Shown here in pieces: positions 8,084-16,451 of a stretch of DNA of 44,033 nt. Made by a program: the position numbers and the translations under genes. The stretch's first letter is position 1. Each line of letters begins with the position of its first letter. The notes under the pieces are model-generated. The model worked only from the letters and a program-made list of their open reading frames with translations, was not told the DNA's origin and made no database searches. The stretch is from Halobacteriales archaeon (GTDB lineage: Archaea; Halobacteriota; Halobacteria; Halobacteriales; SKNY01): positions 1-44,033 of the forward strand of contig SKQO01000037.1 in assembly GCA_007118975.1 (NCBI GenBank). The letters run 5' to 3'.

Positions 8084-9211
8084 TTACTTCACCTCGGCCA
8101 ACGGTGATGCCCGTTCGTATGCTCGCAACGACTCACCACTCGTCCGATCGAATAAATGCATTTTATCCGGCGGGAAGTGGATCGGTATCTCCGAACCTTC
8201 CTCGATGATCTCTTCCTCTGCAGAGCTGATGATGATCGGCTCTTCGCCGATCGACGTATAGAGGATCGTTCGATCGCCCATCGGCTCGACCACCTCGATG
8301 ACGACGTTGATTACGTTCTGGTCGCCAGGGTCTGCGTTCGTTTCGATATGTTCCGGGCGGATTCCGACGACGAGGTTCGACGTATTAGGGGGAATGTGAT
8401 CTAGCAAGGACTGCGGTGCGTGATACTGTACGTGCCCATTATCAAGTACCCCATCGGTGTACGCCATTTCCAGGAAATTCATGCTCGGTGAACCGATGAA
8501 CCCCGCAACGAACTGATTGTTCGGCTCGTGGTAGCACTCGAGCGGCGTTCCAAACTGCTGGAGTTTACCCTGGTTCAGGATCGCGATTCGGTCCCCCATC
8601 GTCATCGCTTCGGTCTGGTCGTGCGTGACGTATATCGTCGTCACGCCCAACTGGTTCTGTAGTTCCTGTAACTCGGCACGCATCGACGAACGGAGTTTTG
8701 CATCCAGATTTGAGAGCGGCTCGTCGAGGAGAAATACCTCTGGCTCCCGAACGATCGCTCTGCCCAGTGCGACACGCTGTTGCTGGCCTCCAGATAGCTC
8801 TCCTGGTCGTTGTTCGAGCAACTCGCTTATTTCGAGAAGCTCTGCCGCATCCTCGACACGTCGGCGGATCTCATCCCTCGGCAGATCGGTGCCCATCTCG
8901 AGACTGAACGCCATGTTCCCGAACGCCGTCATGTGTGGATACAGGGCGTAGTTCTGGAACACCATGGCGATATCCCGGTTCGACGGTCGCTTGTCGAGTA
9001 AACTCTGGCCAGCTAAGCGAACATCTCCCGAGGTAGGCTCTTCCAGCCCGGCGATGCATCTGAGTGTCGTCGATTTCCCACACCCAGACGGCCCGACGAG
9101 GATGACAAATTCACCGTCTTCGATGTCCAACGAAAGGTCGTCCACGGCGACGATCGTCTCGTCTTCGTCTCCGAATACCTTTCGTAAATTCGTGATCTCC
9201 AGTTCAGCCAT
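8084..9211 (-). CDS. ABC importer ATPase, MalK/UgpC type
   Basis: This is the ATP-hydrolysing subunit of a CUT1 sugar-type importer, 375 residues. Walker A (GPSGCGKST) is at residues 40-48, the Q-loop Gln at 85, the LSGGQ signature at 138-142, Walker B (VFLLDEP) at 158-164 and the switch His at 196. The C-terminal third (from about 235) is the TOBE/regulatory region found in MalK-like proteins. An own promoter is likely: TTATAA at 9235-9240 lies 24-29 bp before the ATG, fitting a leaderless transcript. The gene is separated from the binding-protein gene by 130 bp with a hairpin. Confidence 0.95.
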   Translation of the reverse strand: MAELEITNLRKVFGDEDETIVAVDDLSLDIEDGEFVILVGPSGCGKSTTLRCIAGLEEPTSGDVRLAGQSLLDKRPSNRDIAMVFQNYALYPHMTAFGNMAFSLEMGTDLPRDEIRRRVEDAAELLEISELLEQRPGELSGGQQQRVALGRAIVREPEVFLLDEPLSNLDAKLRSSMRAELQELQNQLGVTTIYVTHDQTEAMTMGDRIAILNQGKLQQFGTPLECYHEPNNQFVAGFIGSPSMNFLEMAYTDGVLDNGHVQYHAPQSLLDHIPPNTSNLVVGIRPEHIETNADPGDQNVINVVIEVVEPMGDRTILYTSIGEEPIIISSAEEEIIEEGSEIPIHFPPDKMHLFDRTSGESLRAYERASPLAEVK

Positions 9212-9234
9212 TGTGTTGATTTAGCACGCTCAGG

Positions 9235-9240
9235 TTATAA
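9235..9240 (-). promoter_or_regulatory. TATA box for the ATPase gene
   Basis: TTATAA lies 24-29 bp upstream of the ATPase start codon. That is the expected spacing for a haloarchaeal leaderless mRNA. It would let the ATPase and permease genes be expressed apart from the binding protein. Confidence 0.5.
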
Positions 9241-9273
9241 TCTCTTTCCGAGTCTGCGCTTGATCGATAACGG

Positions 9274-9318
9274 CCCACGACGGCGTCGTTCGAATGACCA
9301 GTAGTGTTTCGTCGTGGG
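9274..9318 (-). terminator. Hairpin between binding-protein and ATPase genes
   Basis: CCCACGACG (9274-9282) and CGTCGTGGG (9310-9318) are perfect 9-bp inverted arms with a 27-base loop, 23 bp after the binding-protein stop codon. No U-run follows. Hairpins at this place in importer operons often protect the binding-protein mRNA or reduce read-through; that role is inferred here. Confidence 0.4.
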
Positions 9319-9340
9319 ATGCCCGAACTAGCTTTTGAGG

Positions 9341-10657
9341 TTACTCCGCGAAGAGTTGTTCGAGTTCCACCGCAGCGTCGTCGAAGGATTCCTGCGGTTC
9401 CATGACTCCCTGCATCACGCGCTCGCCGGCCTCCTGACTGATGTCGACGGACTCAGCTCGGGATGGGTGGTCCGGGCGAACGGTCGTGTACTGGATTTCC
9501 TGCAGGATCGTCTCGTAGACGGGATTGTCATCGATGAACTGCTGGTACTCGTCCGTTTCGTAGGCGGACTCGGTGACAGGCTCACCGCCAAGGAGGTGGA
9601 GTTGACTCTGGAATTCGTCGCTGAGCAGCCACTCGCCGAATTCGTGACCGACCTCCGGGTTTTCGGCGTGGACCGGCACACCGTAATACACACCGGCGGA
9701 CCAGGACCACGAGTTTCCGTCACCGTCCGGGCCGGCCGGGACCGGGACGTACTGCCAGTCGAACGTGGCCTGCTCATTGAAGCGCTCAAACTGCCAAGAG
9801 CCCCCGTGACTGGTCATCGCCCCAACGCCGGCAAGCCAGTCCTCGTCGTTGTCGTCGGAGAGTGCGACGTTGTCTTCCTGGACGTGATTTAGCATCCATT
9901 CGGCCGTGTTGACGACTTCTGGATCGTTGATCTTCACGTCCGTTGGGTCGTCGAGATCGGTCATGTGGCCGCCGTTGGACAGCCAAAACATCTCGAAGCC
10001 CTCGTTCGACATGACCAGGCCGTTGTAATCGTCGTGGTCTTCGAAAGCCTCCATCCACTCGTCAAATTCATCCCACGTCGGCCGCTCCAAGCGGTCCGGT
10101 GGGCTGATTCCGACTTCTTCGAACGCGTCGAGGTTGATGGCAATCATTCGGCAGTCGACGAACCACGGGTAGCAGTACAGATCGCCATCGTGTGAACTGT
10201 TCCGAAGCGCCCCTTCGACGAGGTTGACATCCAGGTCGTCGAGGTACGTAAGCTCCTCGAGCTGCCCAAAGTGGGCGAATTCTGGGACCCACGACACCGA
10301 GAGAGAGGCGAGATCCGGTCCTCGATCTTCCGCGAACGTCGATCGGAGGTTCGTTTCCGTGTCGGCAAACGGGAAGTGCTCCCAGTTTATCCTCGTTCCG
10401 GTGTCATCGTAGAACTGCTCGGCCTTCTCGAACCGCATGTCGTTGAGCCCTCCCCATGCCCAGAATGTGCCGTCGGCTTCCTCGGCATCGAATGGTTCGT
10501 CATCAACGTCATCGGGATCAATCTCCGGGTCCAACCCGTCGTCCGGGTCGTCATCATCGTCGCCGAGACATCCCGACAGGCCAGTCATCCCGGCGGCACC
10601 CGCCGCGAGCAGTTGTAGTTTCTGACGCCGCGTCAGCTCTTTCATGGTACGTGCCAT
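9341..10657 (-). CDS. ABC importer substrate-binding lipoprotein (SBP family 1)
   Basis: This is the extracellular solute receptor of the importer, 438 residues. The N-terminus has a twin-arginine motif (RRQKLQLL, Arg 10-11), a hydrophobic stretch and a lipobox LSGC with Cys30, followed by a run of Asp typical of haloarchaeal lipoproteins. It is thus exported folded by Tat and anchored by lipid. The mature part is the MalE-like family 1 fold (FWAWGG start, YPWFVDCRMIAIN hinge-type strand). I take the ATG at 10657 (an alternative is 10645). A TATA-like box at 10679-10687 fits a leaderless transcript from here, and the 31 residues upstream in frame are basic and implausible. The ligand is unknown; the family points to a sugar, oligosaccharide or polyol. 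Confidence 0.92.
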   Translation of the reverse strand: MARTMKELTRRQKLQLLAAGAAGMTGLSGCLGDDDDDPDDGLDPEIDPDDVDDEPFDAEEADGTFWAWGGLNDMRFEKAEQFYDDTGTRINWEHFPFADTETNLRSTFAEDRGPDLASLSVSWVPEFAHFGQLEELTYLDDLDVNLVEGALRNSSHDGDLYCYPWFVDCRMIAINLDAFEEVGISPPDRLERPTWDEFDEWMEAFEDHDDYNGLVMSNEGFEMFWLSNGGHMTDLDDPTDVKINDPEVVNTAEWMLNHVQEDNVALSDDNDEDWLAGVGAMTSHGGSWQFERFNEQATFDWQYVPVPAGPDGDGNSWSWSAGVYYGVPVHAENPEVGHEFGEWLLSDEFQSQLHLLGGEPVTESAYETDEYQQFIDDNPVYETILQEIQYTTVRPDHPSRAESVDISQEAGERVMQGVMEPQESFDDAAVELEQLFAE

Positions 10658-10954
10658 AAAATAACCAAGCCAGGAACAATACTTAACGATTGCTACACTC
10701 GATTTGTTTCGACACAAAAGTCTGTTGGTGGTGGTCGTTTTGGGCACCACTCCGATGATTCTTCGGTATGATTTTTTCTCGGCTATTTCACCCGGTTTTA
10801 ATGTAATATATCAAATGATAATTATACCTACCTCCGTCCCACTATGTTGGATTTAATGTCCCGACTCCAGTCACCACGTGCCTCTCAAGTCATCGGAAGA
10901 CGCGTGCCGGCTCGCCCCCGAAATATCTCAGTCTGTCCCACCCACAAACTTTGA
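10658..10954. promoter_or_regulatory. AT-rich divergent promoter region
   Basis: This gene-free region separates the importer operon from the lyase-like gene. On the importer side a TATA-like element (minus strand TTAAGTATT, 10679-10687) lies about 22-30 bp before the ATG. Just upstream, TTTGT (10703-10707) and ACAAA (10714-10718) form an inverted repeat around TTCGAC, a likely operator. The middle (about 10795-10860) is very AT-rich and could bend easily or bind a regulator. No small gene is visible. Confidence 0.5.
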
Positions 10955-10977
10955 CCGTGTGAAACACGGATTTATTA
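10955..10977 (+). promoter_or_regulatory. Palindromic operator and TATA box of the lyase-like gene
   Basis: CCGTGT-GAA-ACACGG (10955-10969) is a perfect 6-bp-arm palindrome directly abutting the TATA-like box TTTATTA (10971-10977). It would cover the BRE. Transcription would begin near 11000, leaving a short leader before the ATG at 11018. The core GTGT(C)GAAACA recurs on the importer side of the same divergent region. Confidence 0.5.
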
Positions 10978-11017
10978 CCCGATACGGGGTGGGTTGGGAC
11001 GTGAGTTTGAGTTCACG

Positions 11018-12538
11018 ATGACCGACGAGCAAGACACCGATGAATCTCCGATTTTTGGCAGTCTCGCAGCAGGCGGTCAGTTCTACCGCCGGCCGGGGGC
11101 CAGACTCACGGAACCCCAGGACGAGTCCGTTATTTCGCTCTCGAGCGGGGCATCAGCTGCACAACACGAGTCCTTCCACGCCTTCGACAAGGCCCATACG
11201 GTTATGTTGACTGAGGAGGGGATCATCCAGCGCGAGACCGGGCGAGCCATCCTCAACGGGCTGAAAGAGATGGAGGCACAGGATCATGTAGCGCTTCGCC
11301 AAGAGAGTGGCAGAAGTGCCCATGCCGGTGAAGCCTATCTCATTACGGAATTAGGCGAAGATATCGGCGGAAGCATTCATCTTGGGCGATCTTCGCACGA
11401 CCTGGCGTCCACGAGTGCGAGACTCGCACGCCGGGATCAACTCCTCACGTGTGCAGAGGCCGCTCTGGATTTGATCGAAGGATACGTGGAACGTGCAGCG
11501 GAGCATCTCGACGATCCTGTGCCAACTTATACAGGATTGCAACATGCCCAGGTTGCGACGATCGGGTACTGTCTCGTGTCGTTTGCCCGCCCCCTCGAGC
11601 GTGATGTCGACAGGATGCTGGAAGCGTACAAACGCGTTAACAAGAGTCCTGCCGGGGCGGCAGTCGGTACAACGTCTGACTTTCCAATCAACCGTGACCG
11701 GGTGGCCGAGCTACTCGGATTCGACGGCGTACTCGATAACGGGGAGGACGTCGACAAGAGCTTCGATGGGGTCTTGGAGAGCGCGGGTGTGTTTGCAACT
11801 GTCGCCGCGAACGTCGCAATCGCAGCCGATCGGTTCCTGATCTGGTATGCAAGCGAATTTTCGTTGATCGACATCCCGGACCGATTTGCTGGCACGAGTA
11901 GTATCATGCCCCATAAAAAGAACCCCCACGCCATCGAGAGCGTCCAGCGGGACACCAACGATATGATTGGCGCGTTGTTGCAAACGTTCGCGGCGACGAA
12001 GAATATCGGGGGTGGCGTCCGGCTCGGGACCGAGCCGGTCGAACAAACCATCGATAATCTCGAAACCTGGACTTCACTGGTGGCGCATCTACAATTCGAC
12101 GTCGAGCGTGCACGAGAGCTCGTCTACCGTGATTGGGCACTTGCAACTGACCTCGCCGGGATGCTGGTCCGAGAGGCCGATCTCCCATGGCGGTCGGCCC
12201 ACCAGATCATTGCTATCTTGGTGCGCAACGCCGAGGAGGAAGGGTTCGGAATCACGGAGGTGACACCCAAGCACATCGACAGTGCCGCCCGCGAGTATCT
12301 CGGATCGGAGCTCGGCGTTTCCCAGGCGGCGATCGATACTATCGTCGACGCGGACCGAGCAATCGAAGCGCGTGCTGAAGTCCCGGGCAGTCCGGCACCC
12401 GAACGCGTCCGGGAACAGATCGCGGCCACCGAGTCGTTTATTGAGGAACACCGGCGGAAGATCTCCGCCCACCGAGAGGACTTGTGCGACGCGGAAGAAA
12501 CTCTCGAGGCTGCTGTCGACGCAATTCTCGAAGCCTAA
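11018..12538 (+). CDS. Argininosuccinate-lyase-like protein with altered active site
   Basis: This is a member of the fumarase/aspartase superfamily, closest in layout to argininosuccinate lyase, 506 residues including an ASL-type C-terminal domain (DWALATDLAGMLV...). Superfamily enzymes cleave C-N or C-O bonds by beta-elimination, releasing fumarate. The AH-x-x-ML element near the N-terminus is kept, and so is the flexible catalytic loop SSIMPHKKNP at 294-303, with its catalytic Ser. The otherwise near-universal TH-L-Q active-site motif reads T-G-L-Q here (Gly173 in place of His). The RSRNDQ motif of true argininosuccinate lyase reads RSSHDL. It is therefore unlikely to be ArgH. Start: the ATG at 11018; a TTG at 10994 is in frame. 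It is divergent from the importer operon and may act on the imported compound. Confidence 0.82.
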   Translation: MTDEQDTDESPIFGSLAAGGQFYRRPGARLTEPQDESVISLSSGASAAQHESFHAFDKAHTVMLTEEGIIQRETGRAILNGLKEMEAQDHVALRQESGRSAHAGEAYLITELGEDIGGSIHLGRSSHDLASTSARLARRDQLLTCAEAALDLIEGYVERAAEHLDDPVPTYTGLQHAQVATIGYCLVSFARPLERDVDRMLEAYKRVNKSPAGAAVGTTSDFPINRDRVAELLGFDGVLDNGEDVDKSFDGVLESAGVFATVAANVAIAADRFLIWYASEFSLIDIPDRFAGTSSIMPHKKNPHAIESVQRDTNDMIGALLQTFAATKNIGGGVRLGTEPVEQTIDNLETWTSLVAHLQFDVERARELVYRDWALATDLAGMLVREADLPWRSAHQIIAILVRNAEEEGFGITEVTPKHIDSAAREYLGSELGVSQAAIDTIVDADRAIEARAEVPGSPAPERVREQIAATESFIEEHRRKISAHREDLCDAEETLEAAVDAILEA

Positions 12539-12548
12539 GACCTGCCAC

Positions 12549-13205
12549 TCACGACTCGAGGATACCGTGCTCGATAAAACACTCGCGTAACTGGGCGGCG
12601 TTATTCTCACCGGGGTCAATCAAGTCGGCGTGCCACCCGAGCTTCTGTGCCCCAGCAACGTTTCCCGGACGATCGTCGACGAAAAGGATGTCAGAACCGT
12701 AATATCCCGTTTTTCGTTCGAACTCGCGGTAAATTTCGGCGTCAGGTTTGGCGTATCCCAACAGATGGCTGGCGTGTGGGCGTCGAAGTTTTCTCACCGT
12801 CGAGAACCGCTCGCTGTTCATCAGATCGTGCCAGTGTGGGGCGTTGGTATCAGAGAGTGCTCCCGTCTCCACACCGATCCCGTGTAACTCGTCGATCAGC
12901 TCCGAAACACCGGGATACTGGTCGATCATGAATGACGAATGAATCCGAATCACGTCGGCGGGGCTGTACTGACCTGCGGATGCCCGGGAGACACCCTCGT
13001 AGTAGGTTCTTGGTGAAATCGCCCCGATTCTGAGTTCACTTGCGAGGCGTGACCATTCCGATCGAAATACCTCGTCTTGGGAAAACGGATCTGGCTGGCA
13101 TTCCGCCCGTTCGATGGCCATTTCCCAGCTGTCGACGTTGTGGACGATCACGCCGCCGAGGTCGAACACGACGATTCGAATATCCTCCGCGTTCGGGCCG
13201 TGCAT
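12549..13205 (-). CDS. HAD-family phosphatase, YihX-like
   Basis: This 218-residue haloacid-dehalogenase superfamily protein resembles YihX (alpha-D-glucose-1-phosphatase type). Motif I is FDLGGV with the nucleophile Asp15. The +2 residue is Gly17 rather than Asp, as in the YihX branch (DLGNV). Motif II is LSDTN, motif III the Lys of YAKPDAEIY, and motif IV FVDDRPGN. The helical cap between motifs I and II fits subfamily I. It converges tightly (10 bp) with the lyase-like gene and lies 61 bp after the flavoenzyme gene on the same strand, probably in one transcript with it. The substrate is unknown; small phosphorylated metabolites or nucleotides are usual. Confidence 0.85.
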   Translation of the reverse strand: MHGPNAEDIRIVVFDLGGVIVHNVDSWEMAIERAECQPDPFSQDEVFRSEWSRLASELRIGAISPRTYYEGVSRASAGQYSPADVIRIHSSFMIDQYPGVSELIDELHGIGVETGALSDTNAPHWHDLMNSERFSTVRKLRRPHASHLLGYAKPDAEIYREFERKTGYYGSDILFVDDRPGNVAGAQKLGWHADLIDPGENNAAQLRECFIEHGILES

Positions 13206-13266
13206 ACTTGCTTGTGACGAGAGTCGATTGAGATCTTTTCGGTATCAGGACTTCCTCCTGTTCCCC

Positions 13267-14475
13267 TCAGAGGTGGACGTCGCCGGGATCGGTCACATCT
13301 TCCGCCGCGAAGCGTTTGAGAGAGAAATCGCCGAGGTCGAACCGGTCTGATTCGTTCTCGAGGACGAGATCGGCAAGTATTCGCCCGATCGCGGGTCCGT
13401 GTTTGAAGCCGTGACCGGAAAAGCCACACCCGACCACGAGTCCCTCGATGGGGGTCGTATCGAGGACGAAATCCCGGTCCGGAGTCGAAGTGTACAAGCC
13501 GGCGTACTCGCCTGCAAGCCCTGCGTCATCGAGATCCGGAACGACCTGAATGAGGGCATCGATCAGCGAGAGCACGGCTTTCTCGTCCGATCGCGCCTGA
13601 TTGTCGTCCGGATCGACTGGGCCCCCGGTGTGGTGGGTCGCCACCAGGACGTTATCCGAGAAATCGGCACGGGCGTACCAGTCTTCCATCGGCAGGCTCA
13701 ACGTTGGAAGTATCGTGGGATACCGATCGAGATATGCTTTCGTGGGTTCGAGGAGCAAGACCTGTTCTCTCGTCACCGACAGCGGGATATCGATCCCGAG
13801 GGGCGAAAGCAAACTTGAGGTCCAGGGACCGGCGGTGAGCACAACGTGCTCGCAATCGATCCGACCGTCGTCGGTGCTCACGGCCGTGACCCGGTCCGTC
13901 CCCCCGCTCGTCTCCGTTTCGATGGCGGTGACGGCCGTGTCGGTTGCGACCGTCGTTCCGGCAGCTCGCGCGGTTGCGGCGAATCCGTTCGCGGCGTCCG
14001 CGCCATCCGAAAACGCCGCCGTATCGTCGCTGATTGCAACGTCGCAGTCGGCCACGTCAAGCATCGGATACTCGCTGGCGATGGCATCGCCATCGTACCG
14101 CGACACCGGGATTCCCTCCGCCCGTAGCACGTCGTACCCGTCCAACGCGTAATCGCCACTTTCGGTGCCGATCGTGCCGAACGCAACGCGGGGAGCAACC
14201 CGATGGGCAAGCGGTTGCCCCGTGCGGTCTTCGAAGGACCGGTAAAACTCGTGACTCCACCATGCCATTCGGCTGTAAACCGGCCGATTCCCGTAGTGAT
14301 GCCGAAGAATGGCGGAGGAATCCCCGGTCGATCCCGATGCGATGGCTCGTTTTTCGATCAACACGGTCGAGAGCTCGGTTTCGGTTGCCAACCAGTACGC
14401 GGTGCTCGTTCCCGCGATTCCACCGCCGATGACGACCACATCAGCCCGTGCTGGAAGTTGCGCCTGCGTGCTCAC
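13267..14475 (-). CDS. FAD-dependent oxidoreductase, DAO/sarcosine-oxidase family
   Basis: This 402-residue flavoenzyme of the D-amino-acid oxidase (DAO) fold oxidises the C-N bond of a secondary or primary amine, or a related substrate. The Rossmann FAD motif is at the N-terminus (VVIGGGIAGTSTAYWLA), followed by IEKRAIASGSTGDSSA, and the C-terminal FAD-binding segment is VVGCGFSGHGFKHGPAIG. It resembles the sarcosine oxidase and glycine oxidase subgroup and the DadA type; the exact amine is not readable. The gene precedes the HAD gene on the minus strand and is divergent from the alcohol dehydrogenase gene. Confidence 0.88.
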   Translation of the reverse strand: MSTQAQLPARADVVVIGGGIAGTSTAYWLATETELSTVLIEKRAIASGSTGDSSAILRHHYGNRPVYSRMAWWSHEFYRSFEDRTGQPLAHRVAPRVAFGTIGTESGDYALDGYDVLRAEGIPVSRYDGDAIASEYPMLDVADCDVAISDDTAAFSDGADAANGFAATARAAGTTVATDTAVTAIETETSGGTDRVTAVSTDDGRIDCEHVVLTAGPWTSSLLSPLGIDIPLSVTREQVLLLEPTKAYLDRYPTILPTLSLPMEDWYARADFSDNVLVATHHTGGPVDPDDNQARSDEKAVLSLIDALIQVVPDLDDAGLAGEYAGLYTSTPDRDFVLDTTPIEGLVVGCGFSGHGFKHGPAIGRILADLVLENESDRFDLGDFSLKRFAAEDVTDPGDVHL

Positions 14476-14657
14476 ACTCGTCCAGCCGGGGTGATACCAT
14501 TTGAATGCGTTGCGCGATGTTCGATTCGATACACCGACGAGGAGCGCGGCCGTTGGCTACTCCATGGCCTCGAAAGCGTCATGACCCGACGGAATCAGGC
14601 TCTCGGTATGTCCATTCTTGGCACTCCGATTGTGCCCGGTGCGAGTGGCTTCCGACG

Positions 14658-14664
14658 AAGGAGG
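14658..14664 (+). promoter_or_regulatory. Shine-Dalgarno site of the alcohol dehydrogenase gene
   Basis: AAGGAGG lies 8 bases before the ATG at 14673 and decides that start. An in-frame upstream ATG at 14505 would add 56 basic, Cys-containing residues unlike the family. A clear SD suggests this mRNA has a leader. Confidence 0.6.
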
Positions 14665-14672
14665 CAAGGTCA

Positions 14673-15734
14673 ATGACGACCGGGAACCTCACACCAACCG
14701 CCGACGCACAGCAAGCGGTCGTGACGGACGGCACTGGCTCAGCATGGACAGAGGAGCGCGACATCCCCGAGCCCGCTGCGGGAGAAGCGCTCGTCAAAGT
14801 AACCGCTGTGGGTATCTGCGGGAGCGACGTCGGACTGATCGAGGGGGAAGGGCCGCCGTGGACCGATTACCCGATTGTCTTGGGTCACGAGGTTGCAGGG
14901 GAAGTCGTCGCGCTCGGGGATGGCGTCGAGGACCTCGCGGTCGGCCAGCGTGTCGCGCTGCACGGTTTCATCTACTGCAGCCGCTGTACGGCGTGTCGCG
15001 AGGGTCGCTATTACCAGTGCGATGAACTGAAAGAGATCGGCTTTACCGTCGACGGTGGGTATCGACCATATGCTGCGTGGCCTGCATATACCCTCACGCC
15101 GCTCCCGAGCGATGTTTCAGCAGTGGCGGCGAGTCAGATCGATTCTGCAGGGTGTACACTCCACGCCATGAACCGCATCACGACACGTTTTACCGACACC
15201 GCGGCGGTCCTGGGACCCGGCTCGCTGGGTCTCTATGGCGTTCAACTGCTCCGTACCCAGGGGGTGGACGATGTCATTCTAACCGGAACGCGGGAGGAGC
15301 GACTTGCGGCGGGGGAGCGAATGGGGGCTTCAAAGACCATCAACGTGCGCGAGGAGGATCCGATCGATGCCATCCTGGAGTACACCAACGGGCGAGGCGT
15401 CGACGTGTGTGTCGAAGCAGCGGGTGCTGGCGATGTCCTGCAAACGTGTGTCAAATCCGCCGCCCGACAAGGAAAGATCGTTCTCACCGGCGCCTTCGGT
15501 GACACGAAAGAGATCGACCCCGACGAGATCGTCGCCAAAGAGCTCACCATCGTGGGCGGTGTGACCGCGTCCCACGCTGTTGACGAGGTTATCGAGCTTC
15601 TTCAGCGAGGAGCGTTGACGATCGATGACGTCGTCACACACGAATTTCCACTGCGAGACTTCGAGGAAGCCCTGGATACGGTCCGGGAACGACGTGACGG
15701 TGCCATCAAAGTGGTTCTCCGTCCTCAAGCGTAG
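14673..15734 (+). CDS. Zinc-dependent alcohol/polyol dehydrogenase (MDR family)
   Basis: This medium-chain NAD(P)-dependent dehydrogenase of the threonine/sorbitol dehydrogenase type has 353 residues. Catalytic zinc ligands are the Cys of GICGSD and the His-Glu of GHEVAGE. The third site reads DSAGCTLHA, where many relatives have EP. The structural zinc lobe is complete (CSRCTACREGRYYQC, four Cys). The coenzyme fold has GPGSLGLYGVQLL, and the strand then ends ILTGTREERL, so the residue after it does not clearly mark NAD or NADP. It converges on the glycerophosphodiesterase gene. It may oxidise a sugar alcohol or hydroxy-amino acid in the local catabolic set; that is inference. Confidence 0.9.
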   Translation: MTTGNLTPTADAQQAVVTDGTGSAWTEERDIPEPAAGEALVKVTAVGICGSDVGLIEGEGPPWTDYPIVLGHEVAGEVVALGDGVEDLAVGQRVALHGFIYCSRCTACREGRYYQCDELKEIGFTVDGGYRPYAAWPAYTLTPLPSDVSAVAASQIDSAGCTLHAMNRITTRFTDTAAVLGPGSLGLYGVQLLRTQGVDDVILTGTREERLAAGERMGASKTINVREEDPIDAILEYTNGRGVDVCVEAAGAGDVLQTCVKSAARQGKIVLTGAFGDTKEIDPDEIVAKELTIVGGVTASHAVDEVIELLQRGALTIDDVVTHEFPLRDFEEALDTVRERRDGAIKVVLRPQA

Positions 15735-15755
15735 CTGATCCAGGTAACCGTACCT

Positions 15756-16412
15756 TCACCAATCGCTGTGGTCAGTCGTGATGCCGTCCGCACCCGCATT
15801 CTCGGCAAGTTCGACGAGTTCCTTTGAGGTTCCGTACCAGGCGATTACGTCAAACGATCGCTCATGAGCAGTTTCTACCACGTCCGTTTCGCCACACAGT
15901 GTTGCTTTTGGATGCACCGCCGAACACGCTAGTTCGGCCGCCAGCTCGAGGCTCTCGAGCGGGTGTTCTCCAAACAAGTACCCCCAATCGGCCTGCGGGG
16001 CGGCAGCCGCGATCTCTGCGAGCGCCTCCGGTTGGAACGAAGAGAATCGAACACGATCGGCGATCGGGTCGATCAGTCGAACCACGTCTCCGGCGATGCC
16101 GGTCTCCTTGAGCTCAAGCTGTACCGACAGTCCCGCCGGCAGCTCCTCGACGAGTTCCCGTAAGGTGGGGATGTGATGTTCTGTCTCCGAGACACGGAGT
16201 GATCTCAACGTCTCGAGCGAAAGGTCGCGCACGTTTCCCGACCCATCGGTTACCCGATCGACCCTCTCATCATGAAATACGACGATCTCGCCGGTTCCAC
16301 ACCGGCGCAGATCAACCTCGACCCAGTTGAGTCGTTTCGCCGTTTCTCGCACCGCGAATAGCGTGTTTTCGGGAAATTGTTGTGCACACCCACGGTGCCC
16401 GATACGTTCCAT
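15756..16412 (-). CDS. Glycerophosphodiester phosphodiesterase family protein
   Basis: This 218-residue TIM-barrel GDPD-domain protein hydrolyses glycerophosphodiesters to glycerol-3-phosphate plus alcohol in the family. It has the start GHRGCAQQFPENT (catalytic His and Arg), the metal pair EVDLRR, FHDERVDRVTDGSG with the second catalytic His, and a C-terminal DGITTDHSD. The preferred start is the ATG at 16412 (MERIGHRG), because the family starts directly at the first strand; an ATG at 16433 adds 7 residues. There is no signal peptide, so it is cytoplasmic. It follows the VOC gene by 39 bp. Confidence 0.9.
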   Translation of the reverse strand: MERIGHRGCAQQFPENTLFAVRETAKRLNWVEVDLRRCGTGEIVVFHDERVDRVTDGSGNVRDLSLETLRSLRVSETEHHIPTLRELVEELPAGLSVQLELKETGIAGDVVRLIDPIADRVRFSSFQPEALAEIAAAAPQADWGYLFGEHPLESLELAAELACSAVHPKATLCGETDVVETAHERSFDVIAWYGTSKELVELAENAGADGITTDHSDW

Positions 16413-16451
16413 GCACGCCCATTCTCGGTCCAAGCTAAAACGAATAGGGGA

